Below are positions 23,873 through 33,758 of a stretch of 41,618 nt of DNA, piece after piece (the first letter of the stretch is position 1; every line of letters begins with the position of its first letter). This stretch comes from Roseofilum casamattae BLCC-M143 (GTDB taxonomy: Bacteria > Cyanobacteriota > Cyanobacteriia > Cyanobacteriales > Desertifilaceae), in the NCBI RefSeq assembly GCF_030068455.1, contig NZ_JAQOSQ010000031.1, forward strand, positions 1 through 41,618, given 5' to 3'. The position numbers were made by a program, and so were the translations under genes. The notes beneath the pieces are model-generated. The model was not told the origin of the DNA and ran no database searches. It saw nothing but the letters and a program-made list of their open reading frames with translations.

Positions 23873-26019
23873 ATTTTTAACGAAAGGCTAATCCGTTTTA
23901 GCTTTTCGTTCACTTCTAAGACTTTCACTTTCACCACTTGTCCGACTTTAACGATTTCTTTGGGATCGCTGACAAAGCGATCGGCCATTTGCGAGATATG
24001 GATTAGGCCATCTTGATGGACGCCAATATCGACGAAGGCTCCGAAGTTGACTACATTGGTCACCACCCCCTCGAGGATTGTTCCCTCTTTCAGGTCTGAG
24101 ATCTCGTTGATGCCCTCTTTGAAGGTCGCGTATTCAAATTTGGCTCTCGGATCGCGTCCGGGCTTCTGGAGTTCGCTGACGATGTCTTTGAGGGTGGGCA
24201 GTCCGATCGCATCGGTAATATAGGAATTGAGTTTAATTTTGCCAATGCGATCGCTAATTTCCCTAATCTGTTCTAGGGGAAAGTTGAGATCGGCTATCAT
24301 TTGTTTCACAATATTGTAGCTTTCGGGATGAACGGCGGTATTATCGAGGGGATTATCCCCATGGCGAATGCGGAGAAATCCTGCAGCTTGTTCAAAGGCT
24401 TTGGGCCCGAGTTTGGGTACTTTCAGAAGTTGGCGACGGTTATGGAATGCGCCATTATCGTCTCGATATTTAACCACATTGCGCGCGATCGCCGGCGTAA
24501 TTCCGGAAACAAATGCGAGCAATGGTGCGGATGCCGTATTTAAGTCTACTCCCACATAATTCACGCAACTTTCGACGGTTTCGTCTAACTGTTTTTTCAA
24601 TAACTTTTGATTGACATCGTGTTGATATTGCCCGACACCAATGGATTTCGGGTCGATTTTCACCAGTTCGGCGAGGGGATCTTGCAAGCGGCGGCCGATA
24701 CTAATGGCGCCGCGCACGGTAACATCTAAGTTGGGGAATTCTGCGCGCGCCATATCGCTGGCAGAATAGATAGAAGCTCCCGATTCATTCACGATCGCCT
24801 TAATCGGTTTTGGATTAACTTCTTTCAATACTTCTGCGATAAATTGGTCGGTTTCGCGCGATGCCGTGCCGTTGCCGATCGCGATCAATTCTATGTTATA
24901 TTTTTGGATAAGCTTAGCGATAACTTGGGCCGCTTCTTGCCGTTTGCGATCGCCAGTGTGCGGAAAGATGGCTTGATACTCCAAAAACTTCGCCGTTTCG
25001 TCCAATACCGCCACTTTACAACCGGTACGAAATCCCGGATCGATCGCTAACGTCGGCTTCATTCCCGCCGGTGGAGAAAGCAAGAGTTCGCGCAAGTTCG
25101 TTTCAAAAGTTTGGATCGACTCAATATCCGCCGCCAACTTACACTCGGCGCGAATATCGGAAGTTAAAGAAGGTTTCATCAACCGTTTATATCCATCGGC
25201 GATCGCATCTTGCAACCAGTGACGCAGTTCCTTATTCCGAGTGCGGATAGTCTCGCCTTCGAGAATCTCTAAAATGCGGGGTTCGTCGCAGTCAAAATCC
25301 GTTTTCAAGATCCCTTCCGCTTCCCCGCGCAATAAAGCGAGGACATTGTGCGCTGCCATCTCCTTCGCCGAGGCAGAATAATTGCGATACATCTCGTATT
25401 TCGTCGTCCCTTCCGGATAATCCTTCTTCACGTGCGACACGAACTCGCCGGACGCTATCATTTTGTGGCGGACTTGCGATCGCAATGCCGGAGTTTCGGC
25501 GACTTGCTCGGCAATGATATCGCTCGCGCCTTTCAACGCTTCTTCTACCGTATTTACTCCTTTCTCCGGATTCAGATAAGCTCGAGCCAGCTCTTCCAGT
25601 GAAGTAAAAGAACCTTGTGACTGATTCAATTCTTGGAGAGTTTGCGCCAGAGGTTCCAGTCCCTTCTCCTTCGCCATTGTTGCGCGGGTGCGGCGTTTCG
25701 GTTTGTAGGGGAGATAGAGATCTTCCAGCTCCGTCTTTTGCTCGCAGGCAATAATTTCCGCTTTTAGCTCTTCCGTGAGTTTACCTTGTGCTGCGATCGC
25801 CTCCAGAATCGTTTGCTTGCGCGCTTCGAGTTCTGACAAATAAGTATAGCGGTCGGCGATCGCGCGCAATTGCACTTCATCCAGGGACTCGGTGCGCTCT
25901 TTCCGATACCGAGCAATAAAGGGAATGGTTGCCCCTTCCGCCAGCAGTTGCAGCACATTCTCAATCTGCGACTGTTTCAGATCCAACTCTTCGGCGATGC
26001 GTTGCTCGATATTAGCCAT
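23869..26019 (-). CDS. tex: Tex-family RNA-binding transcription accessory protein
   Basis: The 716-residue protein shows all the Tex modules in order. The N-terminal helical part has IENVLQLLAEGATIPFIARY and RKERTESLDEVQLRAI. The YqgF-like domain has LAIDPGFRTGCKVAVLDE (about 325-342). A helix-hairpin-helix region includes TASAPLLAFVSGI. The C-terminal S1 domain (about 637-710) has EGVVTNVVNFGAFVDIGVHQ and DGLIHISQMADRFV. Tex is the bacterial relative of Spt6 and binds nucleic acid, affecting transcription and stress tolerance in other bacteria. Length is about normal for bacterial Tex. It ends 4 bp inside the convergent Rpn-type gene. Confidence 0.93.
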   Translation of the reverse strand: MANIEQRIAEELDLKQSQIENVLQLLAEGATIPFIARYRKERTESLDEVQLRAIADRYTYLSELEARKQTILEAIAAQGKLTEELKAEIIACEQKTELEDLYLPYKPKRRTRATMAKEKGLEPLAQTLQELNQSQGSFTSLEELARAYLNPEKGVNTVEEALKGASDIIAEQVAETPALRSQVRHKMIASGEFVSHVKKDYPEGTTKYEMYRNYSASAKEMAAHNVLALLRGEAEGILKTDFDCDEPRILEILEGETIRTRNKELRHWLQDAIADGYKRLMKPSLTSDIRAECKLAADIESIQTFETNLRELLLSPPAGMKPTLAIDPGFRTGCKVAVLDETAKFLEYQAIFPHTGDRKRQEAAQVIAKLIQKYNIELIAIGNGTASRETDQFIAEVLKEVNPKPIKAIVNESGASIYSASDMARAEFPNLDVTVRGAISIGRRLQDPLAELVKIDPKSIGVGQYQHDVNQKLLKKQLDETVESCVNYVGVDLNTASAPLLAFVSGITPAIARNVVKYRDDNGAFHNRRQLLKVPKLGPKAFEQAAGFLRIRHGDNPLDNTAVHPESYNIVKQMIADLNFPLEQIREISDRIGKIKLNSYITDAIGLPTLKDIVSELQKPGRDPRAKFEYATFKEGINEISDLKEGTILEGVVTNVVNFGAFVDIGVHQDGLIHISQMADRFVSDPKEIVKVGQVVKVKVLEVNEKLKRISLSLKI

Positions 26020-26186
26020 CGGTACTCAAGAACAGCAAAGGTTTATCATCTCTGTATTATATCCGGGTTGGGCGATCGGGGTCGAACCTGTCGGCAGGCG
26101 ATCGTTGTGAAATACCATTAATTATCTATGATTCTCTTGCGGAGGTAATTGTAGAAATGCTGTAAAATTCCGTTAATTATTAAGGC

Positions 26187-26192
26187 TATAAT
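26187..26192 (+). promoter_or_regulatory. -10 element (TATAAT) before the vapB-like gene
   Basis: A consensus TATAAT lies 47 bp before the ATG at 26239. No good -35 hexamer is found at 16-18 bp, so it may be an activator-dependent or extended type promoter. The surrounding DNA is AT-rich. Confidence 0.35.
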
Positions 26193-26238
26193 TGTAGGAA
26201 AACCCAGAAAACCGATCGCTTCCCCTCAACTCACTCAT

Positions 26239-26484
26239 ATGTTCCGCACAACAGTTACCGATACCGAACAAATTACCTTACCTCCACAAATTCGAGATTA
26301 CTTGAAACTCAGTCATGGTAGTAAAATTGATTTTGTCATCGATGCCGAAGGTGAAGTGAAACTTATTCCCCTGAATGTATCGGTGGAAGAGCTATCGGGA
26401 ATTTTATACCGTCCGGGGATTGAGAAAGCCACTCTCGAAGATATGGAGATGGCTATTTTAGAGGGAGCTAATGATTGCAGTTGA
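26239..26484 (+). CDS. VapB/AbrB-type antitoxin
   Basis: This 81-residue protein has a SpoVT/AbrB-like swapped-hairpin N-terminus (TTVTDTEQITLPPQIRDYLK, then GSKIDFVIDAEGEVKLIP), the DNA-binding part of many antitoxins. A C-terminal helix (ATLEDMEMAILEGA) could mask the toxin. The ATG of the PIN-domain gene lies inside its end (26471), giving a 14-bp overlap and translational coupling, the normal vapBC order. The antitoxin appears complete although the toxin gene is broken. Confidence 0.75.
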   Translation: MFRTTVTDTEQITLPPQIRDYLKLSHGSKIDFVIDAEGEVKLIPLNVSVEELSGILYRPGIEKATLEDMEMAILEGANDCS

Positions 26485-26596
26485 TACTAATATTCTTGTT
26501 CGTTACTTTACTCGAGACGATCGCCAACAGTGGCAACAAGCAGCAGACATTATTCAACAAAACCAGCCCTGTAATGAAGGGAATGATAGTTTGTAA
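26471..26596 (+). pseudogene. VapC-type PIN-domain toxin, N-terminal stub
   Basis: The frame reads MIAVDTNILVRYFTRDDRQQ, WQQAADIIQQNQPC and then NEGNDSL and a stop, 41 residues in all. VDTNILVRY is the first catalytic Asp motif of PIN nucleases, and the next residues follow VapC up to about position 34. A full VapC is about 125-140 residues and needs three further acidic residues, all lost here. The remaining sequence to the next gene (26597-26653) shows no continuation, so most of the gene has been deleted and not merely frameshifted. Confidence 0.75.
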
Positions 26597-26653
26597 TACT
26601 CATTGAAAAATAATATTTGAAAGTAGAGTGGTTAATTTCGTTGAGGATCGATC

Positions 26654-27433
26654 GTGTTAACTAGCTTGCAAAATCCTTGGATTAAACAACTGCGCAAACT
26701 GCATCGCGTGAAAGGACGGCGGGAGGCAGGGTTATCTTTACTGGAAGGTACTCATTTAATTGAGGTGGCTTGTGAGGTGGATGCAGCATTGGTGGCTGCG
26801 GGGTTGACGCCGGAGTGGGAAGGGAAGCACCCAAAATTAGCCGAGGAACTACGATCGCGCTGTCAGCGAGTCGAACTCGTCAGCGCCGATCTGCTCCAGG
26901 CGATCGCGACTACGGCGAACCCAGATGGCGTTATTGCAACCCTCGAACGCGATCGCCAACCTCACTTCTCTCCCCAGATCTCGCGCTTGGGGTTAGTTCT
27001 CGATCGCGTGCAAGATCCGGGGAACCTGGGAACCATTATTCGCACCAGTGCTGCTGCTGGTATTGACGGCATTATCGTCAGTCCGAATACGGTGGAGCTG
27101 GACTCTCCAAAAGTCTTGCGCGCCTCTGCTGGAGCTTGGTTTCGAGTTCCCATTGCTGTCGAACCGGACTTACCTAAGTTTATTATGCGATCGCGCCAAC
27201 AAGGTTGCCAGATTATTGCCACCACCGCCACTGCTGCGCGCAACTATTGGCAGATTGACTGGAAACAACCGAATTTGGTATTGCTCGGCAATGAAGGAGC
27301 GGGACTATCCGAAGAGTTACTCGACATTGCAGACGAGCATGCGAGTATTCCGATCGCCTCTGGGGTAGAATCATTAAATGTGGCGATCGCAACCGCACTG
27401 ATTCTCTACGAAGCAAAACGACAAAATCGTTGA
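26654..27433 (+). CDS. TrmH/SpoU-family RNA 2'-O-methyltransferase
   Basis: The 259-residue protein starts at GTG 26654 ([20 protein letters not shown]). An N-terminal substrate-binding domain of the SpoU_sub_bind type ([14 protein letters not shown]) precedes a SPOUT knot domain. The knot has motif 1 [20 protein letters not shown] with the N-x-G-x-I-x-R core, motif 2 [16 protein letters not shown] and motif 3 [20 protein letters not shown]. These bind AdoMet in the trefoil knot. It probably methylates rRNA or tRNA ribose; which nucleotide cannot be told. prmA follows after about 70 bp on the same strand. Confidence 0.88.
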   Translation: MLTSLQNPWIKQLRKLHRVKGRREAGLSLLEGTHLIEVACEVDAALVAAGLTPEWEGKHPKLAEELRSRCQRVELVSADLLQAIATTANPDGVIATLERDRQPHFSPQISRLGLVLDRVQDPGNLGTIIRTSAAAGIDGIIVSPNTVELDSPKVLRASAGAWFRVPIAVEPDLPKFIMRSRQQGCQIIATTATAARNYWQIDWKQPNLVLLGNEGAGLSEELLDIADEHASIPIASGVESLNVAIATALILYEAKRQNR

Positions 27434-27506
27434 CTCTCCTCACCAAAAACCGTTTTTTCCCCACTATCCTGAAACCAGAGATCGGTTGCAAAAACCCAGT
27501 GTCTCC

Positions 27507-28472
27507 ATGCCAAACTTTGATAAAGTGAAGACAACAGCAACGGACGACTGGGAAAAGGAGTTGACCGATTTGGCAAATCACTGGTGGGAAATTCAAGTTC
27601 TGTGCGATCCAACACTAGAAGACCTCATCTTCTGGCGCTTGCAAACCTTCGGTTGTCAAGGAACCAGTAGCGAAACCAAAGGCACCTCTCGTTTCGTCCA
27701 AGCTTACCTGCCGCAAGAGGCAGCACAACTGCTCGATCTAGCCGCATTATCTTTGGCATTTCGCCAAGATGCAATCTCGGTGTCTCTTCCGGTTCCCGGC
27801 GTTCACTGGCATTTAATTGATGAAGAAGATTGGGCCAGCGGCTGGAAAAAATATTGGCAACCGCAACCCATTGGCGATTGCTTTTTAGTTTGTCCGGCAT
27901 GGTTATCGCCTCCGGAAGCTCCCGAGCGCACCATCTTGCATTTAGATCCGGGAGTAGCCTTTGGAACTGGAGATCATGCCACGACTCAGTTATGTTTAGA
28001 ATCTCTAGAAATGCGTTTGGCATTGAACTCTGGAGAAAAACAAAATATTACCCTCGCCGATATTGGGTGCGGTTCCGGTATTTTATCTATTGGCGCCCTA
28101 TTATTAGGTGCAGAACGAGCCTATGCCGTCGATACCGATCCCCTCGCCGTTCGTTCCACCGCAGCAAATGCCAAGTTAAACGAGATTGATGGCGATCGCC
28201 TTCGGGTTTCCCAAGGTAGTATCGATCGGTTAATCGAAACCTTAGCCGAGCCAGTTGATGGTATTGTCTGCAACATTTTAGCTGAAGTTATTATCGATTT
28301 AATTCCTCATTTTGAAGCCATTTCTAAGCCAACCACCTGGGGAGTCATTAGTGGAGTTCTCTTAGACCAAGCTAAAGCCGTTGCCGATACTCTCGAGCAA
28401 CAAGGATGGATGGTAGCAACCCTCTGGCGGCGCAAGGAATGGTGTTGTTTTAATATTCGCCGCGAGCAATAG
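27507..28472 (+). CDS. prmA: Ribosomal protein L11 methyltransferase
   Basis: PrmA trimethylates ribosomal protein L11 using AdoMet. The start is taken at ATG 27507 ([15 protein letters not shown], 321 residues); a TTG at 27486 is in frame. The N-terminal substrate-recognition domain begins [20 protein letters not shown]. The hallmark PrmA block is [20 protein letters not shown]. The AdoMet motif I is [20 protein letters not shown], followed by [20 protein letters not shown] and the NPPY-like position [15 protein letters not shown]. It ends 20 bp before the convergent adenylate cyclase gene. Confidence 0.93.
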   Translation: MPNFDKVKTTATDDWEKELTDLANHWWEIQVLCDPTLEDLIFWRLQTFGCQGTSSETKGTSRFVQAYLPQEAAQLLDLAALSLAFRQDAISVSLPVPGVHWHLIDEEDWASGWKKYWQPQPIGDCFLVCPAWLSPPEAPERTILHLDPGVAFGTGDHATTQLCLESLEMRLALNSGEKQNITLADIGCGSGILSIGALLLGAERAYAVDTDPLAVRSTAANAKLNEIDGDRLRVSQGSIDRLIETLAEPVDGIVCNILAEVIIDLIPHFEAISKPTTWGVISGVLLDQAKAVADTLEQQGWMVATLWRRKEWCCFNIRREQ

Positions 28473-28492
28473 GAAATAGATCGAATCGAACA

Positions 28493-31210
28493 TTACCGGA
28501 AAATTGACTTGCGCGAAATCAACCAATAGGTAGTCATTTCTCCTTTCCCCTTAACTTTAATTTTTCCCCGTTTTTCAAACAAGTAGCGGTCTTTTAATTT
28601 CTCATAAATGGCATCGGTGACTTGAATTTTTCCCGGTTGTCCGGAAGACTCCATTCTCGATGCCACATTCACTGTATCTCCCCACAGATCGTAGATAAAC
28701 TTCTTCGTTCCGATCGTCCCAGCGACCACAGAACCCGTATGGATACCGATACGAATTTTGAAGCGATCGCCATTTGGAGTAGTAAACTGTCCCATATAAG
28801 CTTGCATGGACAAAGCCATACGAGCCATAATTTCGGGGTGGTCGGGAAGAGGATCGGGAAGTCCTCCAGCGACCATGTAAGCATCCCCAATGGTTTTAAT
28901 TTTTTCGACGCCATAGTTCTCAGTCAGTTGGTCGAAGGTGGAGAAAATCTGATTGAGCAGATCGACTAACTCAATGGGTTTCATCTTTGCCGCTAGGGGA
29001 GTAAAGCCAACAATATCGGCAAACATAATCGTCACATCATCAAAATCTTCTGCCAGAGAACCTTCCTCTCGTTTTAACTGCTCGGCGATGGGAGCGGGAA
29101 GAATATTTAATAAGAGATGTTCCGATCGCTCTTTTGCCTGCCTTAATTCTTCTTCAGCTTGCTTGCGTTGGGTAATATCGCGAAATCCCCACACCCGTCC
29201 CATAATGCGATCGCCAACTTTTTGCGGACGAGTAAACCGCTCGAAGACTCGACCATCCTTAAATGGAATAATCCCAAATCCTTCCATTTCCGGATTATTA
29301 ATCATTTCTGCTTCCCGCTGTAAAAATGCTTCGGCATCTTCAACTTGCGAGACTAAATAATGGCGGCGCTCGCCAATGGTTCCCTTACTCAGCATATTAT
29401 CGGGAATGCGCCACATTTTAATAAACTGCTCGTTATAAGCAATGACTTTATCTGACATATCTACGGCCACAATACCATCGGCGATCGACTCTAAAACTGC
29501 CTTTTGCAACGCCAAGGTATTTTCCAAGGCAAATTGTGCCTCTTTTTTCTGAGTAATATCTCGAACCACCCAAATAACTGACTCCGTCGAAATCGGAGAA
29601 ATATTCGCCGCACACCACCGCTGTTTGCCAGCAATATTCATCTGATATTCAACTCGTTTGCTCTCTTGAGTATCGAGTACCGTCTCGATCGCTTCCAGAT
29701 ACCAGTTTACCAATTCTGAGTCAATAACATCTCTGACATTTTTGTTAATTAACTGCTCTCGAGGCTGAATCAGTAGATCGTCGTTACCCGAAACAATGCG
29801 CTGATAATTTCCTTGCCGATCTAACACCAAAATTAGCTCGGTCATTGCCTCAAATAAACCGCGCAACTCTGCTTCTGCTGAGGCTAAGGATTCCGTTCTC
29901 TCTTCGACGCGCTCTTCGAGTTCTTTATTGGTTTCTTCCAGAATAGAAAAGGTTCTGGTCAATTGCTCTGCCATGCTGTGGAAAGAGAAGGCTAACTGTC
30001 CTAACTCGTCCGAGCGATCGGGGAGTTTTGTATGGTGCCAGCGTCCTGCTGCTAAGGCTTGAGCGGAACGATTTAAACTCAAAATCGGATAGGTAACCCA
30101 TCTCGATGTTAAGACTCCGATCGCGATCGCGACCATTAAGGCAATGATACATAAAATCGTTGTGGTTCTCGTATTCGCGTGAATCTGTTCCATAAAATCA
30201 GATTCGGGAACCACCACTACAATTAACCAATCGAGACCGTAGGCATCTTTGAGGGGAAATACGTGCAAAAAGTTGGGTTGGTTTTCCCAGGTGAATTTCA
30301 ACTCTTGCGGTCGCTCGATACGATCAAGATGGCCAAACTCTCGATCTAAAAATAATGCCGCCTTTTGAATTAGTTTATCTTCACTATCGATCGCTTTAAT
30401 TTGATTATTTTTTTGCGATTCTTCATCTAAATAAAATAGTTGTTCTGTAGTAGAAGCGCCGACCAACTCGCCCGAGCGCTCCATAATAAAAACTTCTCCC
30501 GAATCGCCGAGGTTTAATTCTTGCAAGAAATCGCTAATGGTTGCTAGGGATAAATCGACCCCTAACACTCCTTGAAATTTGCCGTCATTGTCATAAATAG
30601 GTTGACTGGCAGTAATGCCCAAACTTTGGGTAGAAACAAATAAATAAATATCGCTCCATATGGGTTGCTTGGCTTGTTGAGCCGCCTGAAACCACGGACG
30701 AGAACGAGCATCATAGGTGCCGACATCTAACAATTCTTGGCGATCGCCATTTTCATCAACTGAATACTTATAATAATCGCCACTCACAAAATTTTCGGTC
30801 GTGCGGATAATGGAATTGCCTTCATCCACAGTCCCCGACAAGACAATTCCACCCTCAGCATTGCCAAAATAAATAAAGGTCACCGAATCAAAGACTTGGC
30901 TTTGTTGCCAAAATTGCTTTTCGAGTAACTCCGGACGTTGTAGATCTAATATGTTTAAGCGAATGGCTTCTGCGTTACTCTGATTGAGGAGATGAGGTAG
31001 GTTTAAGTGCGATCGCAAATTACTATCGACGCGATCGCCAATTTCGTTCATCAACTGACCGGCCAGATCCTCAACAGCCTCCCGTCCGTTACGAAATGAT
31101 AAGTAACCGACTAACCCCACAGCCGCAAAAATTTGAATGACAAAGGGAACCACTAACACCAAGCGCAGTGGAATTCGTTTCAGCCATTGAGACGTGGAAT
31201 GCAAAGCCAT
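28493..31210 (-). CDS. Membrane adenylate cyclase with Cache, HAMP and two PAS domains
   Basis: The 905-residue protein has a membrane helix at about 16-38, an extracytoplasmic double-Cache-like sensor region (40-345, with YDARSRPWFQAAQQAKQP), a second helix (348-368), HAMP (370-425), a coiled coil, two PAS domains (about 445-560 and 575-690) and a C-terminal class III cyclase domain. Metal-binding Asp are D732 (FADIVGF) and D776 (IGDAYMVAGG). K772 (EKIKTIG) and D841 (YDLWG) are the pair that selects ATP; N848 and R852 (NVASRM) complete the site. It should therefore make cAMP, not cGMP. It is divergent from purB, separated by 141 bp. Confidence 0.88.
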   Translation of the reverse strand: MALHSTSQWLKRIPLRLVLVVPFVIQIFAAVGLVGYLSFRNGREAVEDLAGQLMNEIGDRVDSNLRSHLNLPHLLNQSNAEAIRLNILDLQRPELLEKQFWQQSQVFDSVTFIYFGNAEGGIVLSGTVDEGNSIIRTTENFVSGDYYKYSVDENGDRQELLDVGTYDARSRPWFQAAQQAKQPIWSDIYLFVSTQSLGITASQPIYDNDGKFQGVLGVDLSLATISDFLQELNLGDSGEVFIMERSGELVGASTTEQLFYLDEESQKNNQIKAIDSEDKLIQKAALFLDREFGHLDRIERPQELKFTWENQPNFLHVFPLKDAYGLDWLIVVVVPESDFMEQIHANTRTTTILCIIALMVAIAIGVLTSRWVTYPILSLNRSAQALAAGRWHHTKLPDRSDELGQLAFSFHSMAEQLTRTFSILEETNKELEERVEERTESLASAEAELRGLFEAMTELILVLDRQGNYQRIVSGNDDLLIQPREQLINKNVRDVIDSELVNWYLEAIETVLDTQESKRVEYQMNIAGKQRWCAANISPISTESVIWVVRDITQKKEAQFALENTLALQKAVLESIADGIVAVDMSDKVIAYNEQFIKMWRIPDNMLSKGTIGERRHYLVSQVEDAEAFLQREAEMINNPEMEGFGIIPFKDGRVFERFTRPQKVGDRIMGRVWGFRDITQRKQAEEELRQAKERSEHLLLNILPAPIAEQLKREEGSLAEDFDDVTIMFADIVGFTPLAAKMKPIELVDLLNQIFSTFDQLTENYGVEKIKTIGDAYMVAGGLPDPLPDHPEIMARMALSMQAYMGQFTTPNGDRFKIRIGIHTGSVVAGTIGTKKFIYDLWGDTVNVASRMESSGQPGKIQVTDAIYEKLKDRYLFEKRGKIKVKGKGEMTTYWLISRKSIFR

Positions 31211-31351
31211 GGGGCGATCGCAATTTTGAGGGTTATACGAACTCGTCTTACGTTAGCACAACCGGGAAGTCAGGGAATGTTATCCGGGACAATAGCCAAC
31301 GGACAACTTCAGCGGTAAAATTACGACGGTGGTACTGGAACGACACAAGCT

Positions 31352-32647
31352 GTGATTGAGCGTTATACTCTGCCTGAAATGGGCAAAATTTGGACAGATG
31401 ACTATAAACTAGGTACTTGGTTGCAAGTCGAGATCGCGGTCTGCGAAGCTCAAGCCGAGTTAGGCTATATTCCGACTGAGGCGGTTGCAGAAATTAAAGC
31501 AAAAGCGAAGTTCGATCGCAAGAGAGTATTAGAAATTGAAGCGGAAGTGCGTCACGATGTGATTGCATTTCTGACGAATGTTAATGAATATGTGGGCGAT
31601 GCCGGGCGCTATATCCATTTGGGATTGACCAGTTCGGATGTACTGGATACGGCTTTGGCTCTGCAATTAACGGCCAGCTTAGACTTAATTCAACATAAAG
31701 TAGAGGAACTGGTACAAGCCATTCGCTACCAAGCCGCCCAGCATCGCGATACGGTTATGGTGGGGCGATCGCATGGCATTCATGCCGAACCGATTACCTT
31801 TGGCTTTAAACTAGCAGGATGGTTGGCGGAAGTGTTGCGCCATCGCCAGCGTCTGTGTCGCTTGCAGTCGGAGATCGCCGTCGGGAAAATTTCGGGCGCG
31901 GTGGGAACCTATGCCAATGTCGATCCCAAAGTTGAAGAACTCGCCTGTCAGAAATTGGGACTGCAACCGGACTGCGCGTCTACACAAGTGATTTCTCGCG
32001 ATCGCCATGCCGATTATCTGCAAGCTCTCGCTCTATTAGCCGCATCCATCGAACGGTTTTCTGTCGAGATCCGTAATTTGCAACGGACTGACGTGCTGGA
32101 AGTGGAAGAATTCTTTGCGAAAGGACAGAAAGGCTCTTCCGCCATGCCGCACAAGCGCAACCCCATTCGTTCGGAACGTCTGAGCGGTTTGGCGCGGATT
32201 ATTCGCGGCCATGCGATCGCGGCCTTGGAAAATGTCGCCTTATGGCACGAGCGAGATATTTCCCACAGTTCCGTCGAGCGAGCCATTTTCCCCGACTCCT
32301 GTACTCTGATCCACTTCATGCTCAATGAAATGATTAATCTGGTGAAAAACCTATTGGTTTATCCCGAAAACATGAAACGGAACATGAATGTCTATGGTGG
32401 CGTTATTTTCTCGCAACGAGTGCTACTTACCCTAGTCGAAAAAGGAATGCAACGAGAAGAAGCGTATCGAGTAGTACAGTCTTGCGCTCACCAAGCCTGG
32501 AATACTCCAGAGGGAGACTTCCGCCGCTTAGTGAGTCAAGATCCGCAGGTGAGCCAGTATCTGTCTTCAGACGAACTCGATGCCTGTTTCGATCCGGCTC
32601 GCCATCTACAGCATCTGGATACGATCTATCAGCGGCTGAGTATCTGA
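31352..32647 (+). CDS. purB: Adenylosuccinate lyase
   Basis: PurB cleaves SAICAR to AICAR and adenylosuccinate to AMP in purine synthesis. The 431-residue protein starts at GTG 31352 (IERYTLPEMGKIWTDDYK). It has the fumarase/aspartase superfamily blocks: HLGLTSSDVLDTALALQL, VGRSHGIHAEPITFGFKLA with the catalytic His, and the signature loop GSSAMPHKRNPIRSE with the mobile serine. HERDISHSSVERAIFPDSC is also typical. The length is standard. Its stop overlaps the convergent SH3 gene by 19 bp. Confidence 0.95.
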   Translation: MIERYTLPEMGKIWTDDYKLGTWLQVEIAVCEAQAELGYIPTEAVAEIKAKAKFDRKRVLEIEAEVRHDVIAFLTNVNEYVGDAGRYIHLGLTSSDVLDTALALQLTASLDLIQHKVEELVQAIRYQAAQHRDTVMVGRSHGIHAEPITFGFKLAGWLAEVLRHRQRLCRLQSEIAVGKISGAVGTYANVDPKVEELACQKLGLQPDCASTQVISRDRHADYLQALALLAASIERFSVEIRNLQRTDVLEVEEFFAKGQKGSSAMPHKRNPIRSERLSGLARIIRGHAIAALENVALWHERDISHSSVERAIFPDSCTLIHFMLNEMINLVKNLLVYPENMKRNMNVYGGVIFSQRVLLTLVEKGMQREEAYRVVQSCAHQAWNTPEGDFRRLVSQDPQVSQYLSSDELDACFDPARHLQHLDTIYQRLSI

Positions 32648-33492
32648 GCGTACTGGCGATCGGGCAGTAGTTCCAAGGAAAAGTCATACTCTAAGCGATC
32701 GTCATAGGAGATCACTTCCAAAGTGTATTCTCCCGATTCTACAGGCTGTCCGATCCATAGAGGAGAGTTTTCCTCAGTTTCGATCCAAAACTCTGGTATC
32801 TCTTGACCTTGAGGATCGATAACTTTGGGTAAACTCCCTTTCGTTTTCTTCAGACCGATGGTTTTCCCTGGAGGAATGTTGGCGATATAGCGATGGACGC
32901 TCACCCCCACCATATTGTCCGCGATTTCAATTTCAGTACGGCTCGCACTCAAGTTGAGCCGTTCGACCTTCTCGTTGCAACCGCTAGCAACATCCGACCG
33001 TTCTACCCAACCAAATGTTGGGTCAACGATCTCAAACCATCCGTCTGTCGCACCAACAATGCCAACCCAGCGTCCGCTCTCTAATTCTCCAACAATCTTG
33101 GCATCGGTTTTTGGTCCCGAGCGCACGAACATTGGAGACTTGGGAGTTGAGAGTTGCGCCATGCTAATTAAACAAAATTCTAATTCTCGCGGTTTCCGAG
33201 CCGTTCGAGTTAATGCTTGCCACGAACTGAGCTGCGGATAGCTTTCGGGAAGGGTTACTCCAGACTCTGGGGTAATTGTTAAAGAGACTTGTGTTGCTGT
33301 AGACGGAGCGGTTTCCGACTCTGGTTCAATTGAGTTACTCGATTGAACTTCTGGACTCGATTGGGCGAATAAAGGGGTTTCAACGTCGCGATCGGGCGAT
33401 CGCCGATCCTCTAATGCCTCCATACTCAGAGCGGCAACCAAACTGGCTAAACCTAAGCCAACAACCGTTGGAGACTTAAAGGAAATAAACAT
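32629..33492 (-). CDS. Exported protein with bacterial SH3 domain
   Basis: The start is taken at ATG 33492 (MFISFKSPTVVGLGLASLVA) because an export signal or anchor follows directly; the frame is open to 33570. A low-complexity Ser/Thr/Glu-rich linker (about 25-90 of the mature numbering) precedes an SH3b domain: PMFVRSGPKTDAKIVGELES, GRWVGIVGATDGWFEIV and FGWVERSDVASGC. The C-terminal half is beta-rich and may be a second binding module. SH3b domains usually bind cell wall peptides. No enzyme domain is visible, so it is probably a wall-associated structural or accessory protein. Confidence 0.7.
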   Translation of the reverse strand: MFISFKSPTVVGLGLASLVAALSMEALEDRRSPDRDVETPLFAQSSPEVQSSNSIEPESETAPSTATQVSLTITPESGVTLPESYPQLSSWQALTRTARKPRELEFCLISMAQLSTPKSPMFVRSGPKTDAKIVGELESGRWVGIVGATDGWFEIVDPTFGWVERSDVASGCNEKVERLNLSASRTEIEIADNMVGVSVHRYIANIPPGKTIGLKKTKGSLPKVIDPQGQEIPEFWIETEENSPLWIGQPVESGEYTLEVISYDDRLEYDFSLELLPDRQYAQILSR

Positions 33493-33758
33493 ACTGCATC
33501 CTCTGATTGAAATCCCAGTAAGATTCACCTGCGAACAGGTATAGGAATCGTGGTTTTTTTGATTAGTCATCTGTTATTCTTTCGCCACCATAACCGATCC
33601 TCGATCGAACAGACAACCCCACCATCAGAGCGATCCCCGCCGTTCCGACTGTAATGTTTGTCAGAGTCTTGTATAAGATTTCTCGTAAATTCGAGCAATC
33701 TAGACCCTCACCAATATTTAATTGTTTTAATATCGCCTTCGCCGCGATCGGAATTTTC

